This document shows, piece by piece, positions 46,172 to 57,600 of a stretch of 64,000 nt of DNA (within the stretch, counting starts at the first letter, position 1; every line of letters begins with the position of its first letter). The translations under genes were made by a program, and so were the position numbers. This DNA comes from Jaenimonas drosophilae. Its lineage: Eukaryota; Euglenozoa; Kinetoplastea; Trypanosomatida; Trypanosomatidae. The DNA lies in NCBI GenBank assembly GCA_030849065.1, contig JASAON010001601.1:1-64000 (forward strand). The letters are read 5' to 3'. Under the pieces are notes generated by a model. The model was given only the letters and a program-made list of their open reading frames with translations, did no database searches and was not told where the DNA came from.

Positions 46172-47863
46172 CTACTCACGCCGTGTCTGGAAGCGGTGGA
46201 AGTCCTTCGTTGAGATGAGGCGGCCATGAATATCTTCAAACTCCTCACGATCATGATCCTCGCGCAGACGACGACGGAAGTGAGAAGCCGCATCACTCTG
46301 TTTGCTAGCGAGCCGCTCACGCATCCGCTTGACCATGAGTGGGGCGGTGATGCCCTCGTACTCCTTCAGATCCTGCGTCACGCCCAGACGGCGAAGTCCC
46401 TCAGTGTGCCGCTCATCCCCAAAGTGTTCTCTGAAGACCTTGGGACCCTTGTACACAGTACCACCACAAACATCACAGGTGTAGGACTTGGTGAGCTGCT
46501 GCAGCTCCACAAGCCACTTGGGAATGGGCAGGCCATCCTCGCCAATGAGCTCCTGCTCCTCCTCCACCGGCTGGTCCTTGGGCCCACCCTGCGCAGTCTC
46601 TACTCCGCGTTGCATCTGCAGTTGATAGTCCGCCGCCTGTGCCACGGTACCTTCCATGGTGGAGGCGGCGTTGCGCTGCACCTCTGCCATGGAGGCCAGA
46701 AACTCCTTTTGTGCCTGATTCTGCTCAAGCTCGAGCTCCTCCGCGGTTTTGCTCAAATCACGGAGAAGACCCTTGTCCGTGCGCTCCACCGCGGTGAAGA
46801 GGAGCGAGCGCACCAAGGAGTTGACCTTCGCCTCAGCCAAGGCCACCTCACGGACCTCATCCAAGTGATGCGGCAGCTGCTGCTCCGTTGCCTTAAGCCC
46901 ATCTACCCCAGACGGCGCCATGGCCAGAACCTTATCAATGTAGGTCAGCGGCCACAAGCAAAAGGCATCGCAGTACTTGCGAAGCTGTGGTGGAGCTACC
47001 ATGGCACAGGACACCTTCCGCTTACTGCTGCCAGTGGCGGAGCTGCCTTCGTCCGCCACCGCCACGAGGTGTTCCTTCTGCTGCACAAGAAGGGGCCAAA
47101 ACTCCTCAAAGTGTGTATCAATCTCAGCCATCAAGGTGCGGTCTTTGCTGCTCAGGGGTTCCACACGGTGGTAGAAGTCCAGGAGATAGCTCAACAGCTC
47201 CGTGATGAACGTTCGGTAGAGCTGAAATCCCAGCACCTTCCGATGGCCATCTAGTGAGTGAATCAGCTCCCCAATCTGCGGAATAAAGGTGAAGTACTCC
47301 AGCGCACTCTCCCAACGGTCTTGGCCATAGTGCAGTGCATCTGCATGAAGGGTGTGGCTGCTACCGTCATGCGATGCCTGCACGGCAGCGGCAAGAAGCG
47401 TTCCAGTGGTGATCATGAAGACAGAGTAGTTTTTGTAGTGTGAGCCCAAGTCCAGGCAGGTGCCGTACTTCTCAGCGAGTGAAAACAGCTTGTCCAGCAT
47501 GGCAGGTTCAGGTTGGTGCAGCGTACTTCGCACCGGAGGAAGATCACGGTAGGACAAGTGGTACTCACGGATGTCAGCCACCCTTCCTTCGAACTCCTTC
47601 AGTGCGGCCGCAATCACGTCAGGTCCATCAGAGGCTGCCTCCTGTGCTTCCACAATGTCATCCTCATCGAGGTAGGCATCAAGCAGCTTCTCCGTATCAG
47701 CCACAATGTGTGTGGTTTGCTGAAGTAGGAAGTGATCAAGAAGGATGCGATGGCGTTCATTCTTAATCAGCTCACGGAACAGCTCCTGCTGCACCATACT
47801 ATCTAAATGGGCCTCCACATCGGCCTCCAAGCCGCGGATCCGCTCGAGCACGCCTGACTGCAT
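46172..47863 (-). CDS. SF3A3: Splicing factor 3A subunit 3 (SF3a60/Prp9)
   Basis: The protein has 563 residues from the ATG at 47861-47863 (human 501). Conserved features in order: an N-terminal helical region, the GPDVIAAALKEFEGRVADIREYH segment matching the family's KLKQIKEFHR part, a helical middle, and a C-terminal zinc finger. The approach to the finger, LPIPKWLVELQQL, is diagnostic. The finger uses C463 and C466 (CDVCGGTVYKGPKVFREH) with HF-x4-H, then EGLRRLGV. The C-terminus ends in DFHRFQTRRE. SF3a60 is part of the SF3a complex of the U2 snRNP and is needed for branch-site recognition; in kinetoplastids this serves trans-splicing. The insertion of about 60 residues relative to human lies in the middle region. 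Confidence 0.95.
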   Translation of the reverse strand: MQSGVLERIRGLEADVEAHLDSMVQQELFRELIKNERHRILLDHFLLQQTTHIVADTEKLLDAYLDEDDIVEAQEAASDGPDVIAAALKEFEGRVADIREYHLSYRDLPPVRSTLHQPEPAMLDKLFSLAEKYGTCLDLGSHYKNYSVFMITTGTLLAAAVQASHDGSSHTLHADALHYGQDRWESALEYFTFIPQIGELIHSLDGHRKVLGFQLYRTFITELLSYLLDFYHRVEPLSSKDRTLMAEIDTHFEEFWPLLVQQKEHLVAVADEGSSATGSSKRKVSCAMVAPPQLRKYCDAFCLWPLTYIDKVLAMAPSGVDGLKATEQQLPHHLDEVREVALAEAKVNSLVRSLLFTAVERTDKGLLRDLSKTAEELELEQNQAQKEFLASMAEVQRNAASTMEGTVAQAADYQLQMQRGVETAQGGPKDQPVEEEQELIGEDGLPIPKWLVELQQLTKSYTCDVCGGTVYKGPKVFREHFGDERHTEGLRRLGVTQDLKEYEGITAPLMVKRMRERLASKQSDAASHFRRRLREDHDREEFEDIHGRLISTKDFHRFQTRRE

Positions 47864-48683
47864 GATGATGTCAATGCACTAGAGACCCAAGTGTGGAAGT
47901 GTAGGATGGAAGCAGTTCCTCTCCAACAGTGTGTGTACGTGGAGTAGTGCTAATAATGAAAGCAAGGAAGAAGGGGGGAAAAGCGGCAGTTCTTGAAGTT
48001 GATGTAGGACAATGACGGAAGTAGTTGTGTTCATTGCTTTCTGCAGGCAGGCATTCCATCATTGAACTTGCATTGAGATGAGCATTCCCACGCAGGAAGA
48101 CATACATGAGCCATATGACCTGCACACAACAAAAAGGTGGTCACGTGGCAGAAAACATAACATCACAATCGCCAGCAAAAGCAAAGTGGAGTAGCAACTG
48201 TGTGGCTGCAGCTCTAACTCCAACTTCTAACTCTCATTCCAAAAGTTTCTATAGATACGGAAAACAACAAGAAAAAAAGACGTACGCGCTCATCACATTC
48301 ACAACAACAATGACGCCAAAAGTAAGAGGGTGATACGTAAGGTAAGAAGTGCTGAGCGGTTGGCCCGCGCTCAACACCACCATATCCATGCGTACGTTCC
48401 TCCCTACTCCGCTGAAGTCATTGCAGAGGCTATGTTGTGGGGAGTCTGTACATTGTGCAGCGCATGCTGCTCAATAATTTACATGTCACAAGTCAGCTCC
48501 TCGCACACGCAAAAAACAAGAATACTGCCCACTCGCGGTGCGGCAGCGTCAACGTCGTAGAGTCCATCACGGCTCTCAAAAGGAGCACTGATTGATCAAC
48601 CAAAAAGACAAGACTTCCACATGTGTGCAGGGCGAGATGAATGCACACAACCCTCAAAATGAGAATCAAGCACGCGAATCCAC
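47864..48683. other. Intergenic region between HYDIN and SF3A3
   Basis: 820 bases. The probable SF3A3 acceptor is minus-strand CACTTGGGTCTCTAG, AG at 47879-47880, 16 bases before the ATG. The remainder is mainly the HYDIN 3' region. Plus-strand frames at 48106-48333 and 48330-48560 lie here but have no recognisable protein features, and no RNA gene was found. Confidence 0.5.
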
Positions 48684-51600
48684 TCAACGGCGACGTGAGA
48701 GTGACTTTCTGGGTCCACTAGACGCCGCTCCCTCAGGACGGCTACACTCCAAGTAGTAGGTCCACTCCAGCGGTGCGGTGCACGATGGCGGGGTACACGC
48801 AACCACAAGTTTTCCACGGGCCACATCAATCGAATCATCCATCTTGCACTGAACCGATACATTCACCGCCTTCTTCGCCGCGATAATCTCCGTCTTCTTG
48901 GTGACAATGAAGAGTGGGGAGTCTGTAACAGCCGTGATGGAGATGGGCTCCGTAAACACGTTCTTGAAGGGCAACGATGTAGTCTGGCCCGGGCGCATCA
49001 TGAACGGGCCCTGGCGCTGTGGCTGACCACAGGTGGCCATGATGGGGAAGCTGTAGGTGCCGCCAGCAGGGGAGGTGAACTCAATCACCTCCTTGAGCGT
49101 GCCCATGCTTTGCGGCTCGTAAGAAAAGTCGCAGCTAAGCTCAAGACCCTTGGGACGTCCAGCGGCAGGTGCCTTGATGGATGAACCTTGGCCAATCTTG
49201 TTGAAGACGGCGTTCTTCGTCTGTGCACCTTCACCAATGCGGACGGTGTAGTCTGTGTTGCTGCGGGCAAAGTGGGTGAACTTGAGGGCAAAGGTGATGG
49301 TATGGCCCAGTGGGCACACCAACCGCGTCACCTTCTCAGGAACACCCTGGGTGGATGTCAGGCGAAGTACGTAGTTGGTGCTGCCCAGTTCTGGGCAGGT
49401 AACGGCTAGCTTCACCGGGGCAAAGTCCTTGTGGATGAGCGGGAAGAACTCCACCGGAATATTGACGGCACTCTTAGCAGGGATGGTGACGGTCGCGGCC
49501 ACAGTGATGGCATCGGCGGGGCCCTCTAGCTTGCAGGTGGCGGTGACGGGCTTGTTCAAGGGATTCGATACGGGGATGTTGTACACCGCACTGGAACGCA
49601 CGGCAGCCTGCATCTCCACGGTCTCCGCGCGTGGCTGACTAGCGGTCTGGAGGGAGAACTCATAGAACTGCACCATGTCCATCCGCTCAGCACAGTTGAA
49701 GCTAATGGTACCGTGGTAGACCCCTTCACGCATGCTGGTGATGACTAAGGTGTACTCCTTGTTGGAGTTGGGTGGCACCTCAATGCCACTGGGGCCCTTG
49801 ACGCTGATGAGACCATCTTCTGGCTCTGGGGTCCAGGTGAGGTCGCGCGTGAAGCGGAGTGGAGCGGGGCTCCAGTTGTTTACGTTGAACCTCACCGTGT
49901 GAGGTGTGCGTGCCTCCACGGTGATCTCTTGCATCGGGCCAGACGGTCCAGGCGCCTCGGCTTGGCCTTCCAAGGTGTAGGTCATGCCAGTGCCATCCGG
50001 TCGCGGGATGAAGAGTGCGGCAACGTCAATGTCGTCCTCCTTGGTGGGCTTCATGGGGTGGTAGCTAATCACCAAATCTGCCTTGCTGCGCTGCTTGATG
50101 GTGATGGACTTGGCCACCGTCCACGAGGAGTGGTCGAGGATGGGTTCAATCACCCACGGTTGGTTGAAGGTATTCTCAATCGTCACCCGCTGCTCCACCG
50201 TCTCACGTGCGCGGCAATTGAAGATGAGAATGCCCTTCGCCGGGGGACGTGAGATGGCATTGGCATCCACCGTCACCGACATGGGCGGGGAGTTGTCAAA
50301 ATCAACATTCACGGAACGCTGAATGTGGCTGTCCGCACTCTTTGGGGTGTAGTGCAGCTCGCAAATGAACTCCGTGTGGGAGCGGATGAAGCCGGTTGGG
50401 GGAGATACAATGAGCTCACCCGTACGAAGACCATTCCAGGTGAACTTCTGCGAGATGTCACCACTGTTCATGATGACAATACGACGTGTTGCGGAGCTGC
50501 CCACAACCACATCGGGGAACTTGAGCGTCGTCACATCCAAGTGGATCTCAGAGTCCTCGCACGCACCAGAAAGGAGGGCAAAGGGAAACTCCTTTCCGCA
50601 CACGAGCATCTTCATCTCCCGCTGGAACTCACCCATGCGCTGCTGTGGCTTAAAGACAATGCCAATGGTGCGGATCTCCTTGGGCTTCAACAAGATGTTC
50701 TGCGCCGACACCGAGACACCCTTGCGCACCAGGTCCTCATCCAGGCACCCAACAAAGGACACAGGTGTGGGAATACGGCTGCGGCACTCCAGCTTCATCT
50801 CCACCTCTCGCTTGTCACCAATACGAGCAACACCCAGCTTGGCAAAGTGGTTCATCACCTCAACCCGCGGCACCACACCCTCACCCAGAATGGGGAGGTA
50901 CATGGAATAGACGCCGTTGAGGACGAGCTTGAGCTTGTCCTCGTAGGTGCGCACCTCACGTGGGGTGAAGACCAGTTTGAGCTCTGACACGTCATTGGGA
51001 CGAGCAACGAAGGAGGACTTGTCCAGCTCGCACCACTCATTTCCTTCCGAAAAGGTACAGTCAACCGTGATCAACTCCTTGTCGTTGTTCGTCAAGGTCA
51101 GCACTGTGGAGACCTCACCACCGCTGGTGTAGGAAGTGATGAAGCGCGGACCAAAGTCATAGCGGTCGAAGCTGAGGTTCAACTTCGGGATGTACGTCGT
51201 ACCTTGGATACCCACGTGGTAGGTAACCTTCTTACCAATCTTGAACTGCATACGGAACTGGCGGAGAGACTCCTCCACACTGGGCTTGTAGGTGAAGGTG
51301 ACCACTGCACGCTGCTTGGGTTGGACGGTGCCAACAACGTTGTCAATGGTGATAAAGCGCCGTTCGTGGAAGGTGACCATGTAGTCGTAGGGGTACTGGC
51401 CATTGTTGGAGAGAACAAAGTTGCGCACGACGCGGTCATCCACCTGGACACGACCCAAGTTGACGATGAGCGGCTGTCCCTTGGTGACGGGAATGGGCGG
51501 CTCCTCGTTGAGTGACTCGACCTGCAGCGCATCGTGGATGCAAATACCCTCACCCTTGACGTTGATGGTCAAGGGGGTGCTCGCCTTCTTCACCTGGCAC

Positions 51601-54600
51601 ACCAGCGGGACGTTGTACTCCATCTCATCCTGTGGCATGAAGGCGATGAGAATCGGAAGCTTCTCCTTGGGGCCTACGATACCAGAGAGCGGTCGGACTG
51701 CCATGAACGATGACGCACCCTGCAGCTCCGTCTTGTCAAAGGAGAAGGCAAATGGAACGTCGTCACGGTTCTCCAGGAGCAGCGTCTTCTCGTTGCGTGT
51801 GCCGACGTTGACGCTGCCAAAGTTAAGCTTGCTGTTGTCAAAGAAGACGTCTGGCTCAACCGCCCTACCCACGAGCAGGAATGGCACTGAAGCCTTTCCT
51901 TGAATGTAGAAGGTCCACTTGGACTCACGCGTACCGAGGGTGTCTGCGGAGAACTCAAAGGCCACCTCCAGTTGCTTGCCTGCGGAGATGGACCCTGATG
52001 GGGTGAGGCAACGGAAGGGGGAGAGGGCACCGACCGCGGAGATCTCGTTCCAGTCAAAGTGGTAGCTCGTGCTCGTTGGGTTGATGACCTTGAAGCGCAT
52101 CGTGGTCTTGGTGTGGAGGCCGCGTGTGAGGAACTCAATGACGAGGGTCTCAGGGTCGAGCAAGCCAGCTTCGCCATCGGCGCGCTTCTCGAGGTAGCTG
52201 CTTTGCGGGATCTGAAAGTGGATGAGGGGGCACTCTCCACTGCCGCGGAGAGGCACCTCCAACTGTGGTCGTGTGCTGTGCGGGAAGGCACAGAGCAAGG
52301 CACGAGTGGATTCCTCTGCGGCATGTGGGGCAAAGATGACGGAGACATCCAAGAAGGTGTTGGTGGACACCACACCTTCCGCGGGTTCCACGGTGAAGTC
52401 CGTCTCGGCCTCGGCGTCATGATGAGTGACAAAGTGGGCGCGGCTCATGACAGAGAAGTTGAAGGGCAACGCAACCGTGCCGGTGTTGGTCAAACGGAGC
52501 TTGACGATGCGTCGTTGGAAGATCTTGGTGGTGGGGAATGAAATCACATCGAGCTGCTGTGGCTTGTCGTCGTTGTTCAACAGGCTCAAGTCATAAGTTG
52601 GCCGGTCGCACGTGTAACCCAGATTAAGTGCCTGTGAAAAGACTCCAGCGTCAAGCAGGCGGTAGGCAGGCTCCGCAACGGGCTCCATGATGCGTCTCAG
52701 GGTGCGTCGGTTGGGGTCAATTGGCTGTTGTGCTGCGTTCTCATCCTCAGCCACTGCCCAGCGCTGATTGGTCATGGCGCTATCCCACTCCCCACGCTCC
52801 ACGAGGTCAATGGGTTCGGCATCCACCTGGCAGGGCACAATCCGCTGTGAGCCAATCTCGCTGCACGTGATGCGAGCGGTGATTTGCTTGGTGCAGCCGG
52901 CCAGAAGATGTCCGACTGAGGGCACCATCTCTGCCACGTCGATGGAGGGCGTCGTCCAGGCAAAACGTAGGTCGTAGGCAGTGTTGTTGCGGATGCTGAA
53001 GGTGTGCAACTTGGGCTCCTTGAGGTAGCAGTCACCCATATCAACCAGGTCGGAGCTGGCGGGATCGATGTTGTCGAAGGAGATGGATTGTGAGAAGCTG
53101 TGGACCTCCACGGTCAGCTCCTTGTTTTCAAAGGGGTTGTCCGCCAGGGCAACGTGCAGCTTGAGGATGCCCTTGCCCACGTCGGTTGGCATGAACTCAA
53201 CCTCGAAGATCTCCTGCGAGCCCACGGGGATGGAGATGTCGCGGTTGAGCTTCTGCACCGCAACGCAAGAAGCAATGCCCTCGCTGTGGCTCTTGGTTAG
53301 GCGCACCTCAGCAGGCACAACGCCGGTGTTCTTGATGATGAAGTAGCGTGAGGAGTGCGACCCAATAAGGGTCAGCGGAAGCTGGATGTTGTCCATCTGC
53401 GGCTCCAAGACGGCGGCAGGGGCGTTGCGACGAGGGTCGCGTTGACGAGAACGAGTGCTGAGCTCGGCAAAATTGGGCTGCGCAACCTTGAAGAGCTTCG
53501 ATGGCAGGACATACTCCACATTTGGAAGAGTACCCACACCAGCCATGCAGAACATGAGGACGTTGGTACGAGGATCTGTGCCATTCTCCACTGTGGCCAC
53601 GAAGCGGGCCTCAAAGCGATGCAGTGACGAGGCAGTGAAGCCCACCGTAACGAAGCGGCTCTCGAAGGGCGGCAGCACCAGACGCAGCTGCGGTGCACCC
53701 GTCAGCTCCACACCAGCAAGATCGAAGCCCTCCGGTAGCGTGTTGTTGTTCTTGCTGCTGTTGGACGCAGCGTTCACCGATTGCAGCTGCACCACGACCG
53801 TGCATGGAAGGGGACTGCTGTTGGCAATACGGAAGCGCTCCTCCACGCGATGGCCGACGAGGGCTGTGCCAAAGGAGAAGGTTCCGTCCTCCTTGCCAAA
53901 GGCCTTGGCGCACTTGTCGAACTGGTCCAGCCGGAAGACGACCTGTTGCTCTTCAAAGATTGTCTCCACATCGGCGTTGGAGGTTAAATCGGCGCAGATG
54001 CCAGGCGTGGCGGGATGTGCCGCGAGCTCCAAGGGTACACCGTTGGCCTCAATCTCAGGCTCCGTCTGTTCCACGTAGATGCCCAGCGTTTCCTTCGGGT
54101 TGCTGGCCTCATCCGGCACCGTCACGACCGTCAGGCTCTGAACCTCACCCACAGGAATACAACCACGGGCAGGGGATACCGTGAAGCATCCAATGCGGTA
54201 GTCGGCGTCGTTCTTGGAGGCCTTGGTGTTCGCGCGCTTCGCCACCACAGCCTCTTCGGCATCGGCGGCCGCCTGCTGCTCACGGAAGGCCACACGGAGT
54301 GGCTCGCAGCCCTCCTTGAAGTTGAAGAAGCGGTAATTGACGGGGAAGCGGCCGGCGTTGCGGATCTCAAAGGTGGCCTGCTTGCGCTGATTGAAGAAGC
54401 AGGAACCGAAGTCGATGGTAGACGGCTTCATGGAGAAGCGTGTGTACCACGCCTCGCCACTGATGGGAATGGTCTGGAGAGGGTAGAGGAGCTCCTTCTT
54501 TTCGGGGTGGTAGAAGGCCACCTCCATCTGCCCAAGCTTCCGTGGGATTTCTCCCTCACGATCAAAGTGGGCGGTGACCTCAATCGTGGCGATGGCGACG

Positions 54601-57600
54601 TCCTTGTAGCCGAGCATACCACGGATGGTTCCCGTCTGTGGAGAGACGGTGATGGTTCCTTGGAGGCGCTTGGGTACGCGGAACATGTAGCCCACGTCGT
54701 AGGGGCTCTTGTTCATGACACGGATCGTCTCCTTCTTGGTCTCGCCAACATGCATGAGCTTGAAGTCAACCTCTCGCGTCCACTCCAGCACCACATCATG
54801 GCCCTCGGCCCTGATCAACAGCGGAAGCACTTCGTAGATGATGTTGGGTCGGTTCGGGTCGGTGATGATGACTTGCAGGGTGATGGCATGGAGGCAGGTG
54901 TTCTTCGTGTCAAAGACCACCGTCAGCGGGCAGATGCCGTTTTCAGGGATGATGCCCGTTGTGTCGTCGATGCGAATCTCGGGCGGCAGCTTCTCCAGCC
55001 CACCGAGCTTCCACTGAATGGGCATGCGGCTCACGTTGGCCAAGGTGACGGTACGCTCCGAGGTCAAGTTCAGCACGGAACGGCCAAAATCAATCTCACA
55101 CTCCTTCTTGTCGTCAATCGTGACGGCGGGCCGGGAGCCCACGCAAGTGACCTGAACGACCCACGGTGATGGGTTGTCCTTGACGCAGGCGATGAGCTGA
55201 TTCTGAATCTCGCCCACCGACTCCGGACTGGCGGTCAGCGTCACCTGCTGCGTGGCACCAACATCCAAGGTGAATTTGGTGGGGGAGACGGAGAAGGTCT
55301 TCTCCTTCTCATTCATGAACTGGACCGTCACCTCCGCCTCAGAGATACCCTTGTTGGTGAAGGAGAGGGTCTCGGTCGAGGATAGCACCTCCACAGGAGC
55401 CTCTGACCCACGCGCCAGCGGATCCTTGGGGGCGGTTCCGGCACTGGACACAACCGCGCGGTCACTCTTACGGCGCTGCTTAAGTGGGGCGGGGACGAGG
55501 AGTGGGCCGAAGTCGTAGAGCTTCTTAGCGGCGAAGAAGACGCGGGATGGGCAGCGGCCCGTGGTGAGACGGGGTCGAATGACGGGGAAGATCTCTTTTT
55601 CGGCACGTGACATGTCAGGCAGCGCGGCGTTTGCCTGAATCTTGAGGTCAATCTCCTGAAGGGTACCCACCACACCAAACTGGCAGAGTGAGATGTGCTC
55701 ACCCACCTTGTCGCAGCAGAACTCCACCGCGATGTCCACGGACGACTTGGGGGGGAGAAGCCATCGTGTGCGTTCCTCGAAGCGGCGAAGAAGGGTGGTT
55801 GTCTTGGTCTTGGTGTTCTTCTTGGATACAACCACTTCACGCTCCACCTTGGAGAAGAAGCGCACGTAGTCAATGTTCTTGCGCTGGAGGAACTGGAGAC
55901 GGCTTCGGTCAAAGAAGGACCACTGGCCGATACGATTGACGTTCATATCTCCAAAGCCTCCATATGCCGAAGGGCAGAGGCTAGCCTCGCTCGGAGACTT
56001 CACAACGAGGGTCAAGTCCTCGGACACTGGGTGTTGTTCTGAGAGCTCAGACTTCATGGTGACCAGGCGCAGGATACTGTCTGTCACCTGAATCTCTGGG
56101 GACTCAGCGTTGACGACGACGAGGTGCATCGGTGGCACCGCCGTTGGAATCTCCTCAGCTGCAGCTCGAGTGAGACTGTTCTGCAGCTCCTTGAAGGCCG
56201 ACATGGGGGTCAGCTCATCCCACGCAGGGGCAGCGCGCTCTGGCTCACCACGTCGCGTTGGCTTGCGGGAGCCACGGGTACCCGATTCAAGGGCTTCCTT
56301 CGCCGCCATCATCTGCACCTGTAGCGACTCCTGCACAGAAAGCTGGGGGCCTTCCTTGAGCATTCCTCGGAAGTGGTCCATCCGCTTCGTCGTCGTGAGC
56401 AGCTCGCGACGGCACTCGTTGAAGTACTGCAGCTTGAAGTTGTAGTCCTCGCGAGCTTCAGGGGTGAGGGCCTCAAAGGCCTCCTCCGTCAAGGGCTCCA
56501 GGAATGCCTCCTGCACGCGCTCATGGCAGACGCGCTCGGCTGCCGAGGCGTAGCGAAGTCCAACGGTGGCCTCACTGACGGCGAGGGAGAGGATGTGGAG
56601 TGGGTACTCCATCGACTCGCACACCTCCTTCAGGAGGTCCAGCAGCATCTGCTTGTCGTTGGTGAGGCAGCATAGGAGATCATCCATGATGAAGCTTGCC
56701 TTGGGCTCAGCATGCAGAACATTCTGAAGATGCACGCGCAGAACCTTCTTCATGATGGAAGGAACGAAGCGGGCAAAGGGGAAGCTCGGCTCCGTCGGTG
56801 GTTGGTTGGCGCCCTTTGAACCTGGGCGTGGGCTGGAGCTGTTTGCCGCGGGCTGAAGCGCCTTGCTGTCGAAGGTGCGTGAGAAGCTCGGGGCGGCAGG
56901 TCCAATGGCAGCGTCGTTGTCGCGGAAAGACATGGAGAAGAGGGTTGACTGCAGCGTGGCGTTGGCAAAGTCGGCCAGACGCCCACTGGGGCGGATGACG
57001 GTCTTCTCGGGAGATGGGATGTTGATGGGCTGCGATGCGAAGTAGGTGAGAATGTTCCGAATGACCTCGCCATTTGCCGTGTCCCTCTCCGCCTCAGCGG
57101 CGATGAGCGCATTCCAGTCGACGCGGTGGTAGCCGAGGTTCTCTGCCACACGGGCAGCCTGTGTGGTCTTGCCAGACTGTGGGGGTCCTACCAGCAGGAC
57201 GAAGGTGGGCTGCACATGAGCCTCTTCGGGCACCGCCTCCACGATCTCAATATGCTCGTTGTCGGGGATGCTGTTCATGTTGGAGTCCGCCACGCTGCTG
57301 GCACCAATGTTGGTGTGGCGCGACTTCTTCCCATGGATGGAGCTCCCGCCAATGCTGATTGCGTCGTCTTCACTGAGCTTGTACGTCAAGCATGAGGCCT
57401 TGCTCGCGAGGTTGGTGTAGATGGAGTCGAGGAGCTCCTCAGGCAAGGACTCCCCACCGCTGCGTAGGGGGAAGATCAGGCGTCCATCAGCAGCGAGCTT
57501 CACGGCACGGTCCAGCATGTGGAGCTCCTGCAGATGGGTGACATCCAGATTGAGGCTGCACACCTCAACGGCATGGTCTTCGTAGTTGATGAGCTTGATG

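Noticed and set aside
45970..46320. N-terminal extension of the 461-residue acidic protein
   Set aside because: It would overlap SF3A3 by 149 bases, and a strong acceptor at 45995-45996 lies inside it.
46226..47254. 342-codon plus-strand open frame
   Set aside because: Antisense to SF3A3, which is securely identified.
48330..48560. 76-codon plus-strand frame
   Set aside because: Begins at a non-ATG codon (GTG), lies on the wrong strand, and has no motif; probably chance.
54015..55169. 384-codon plus-strand open frame
   Set aside because: Antisense to HYDIN; same reasoning, no protein-family features.
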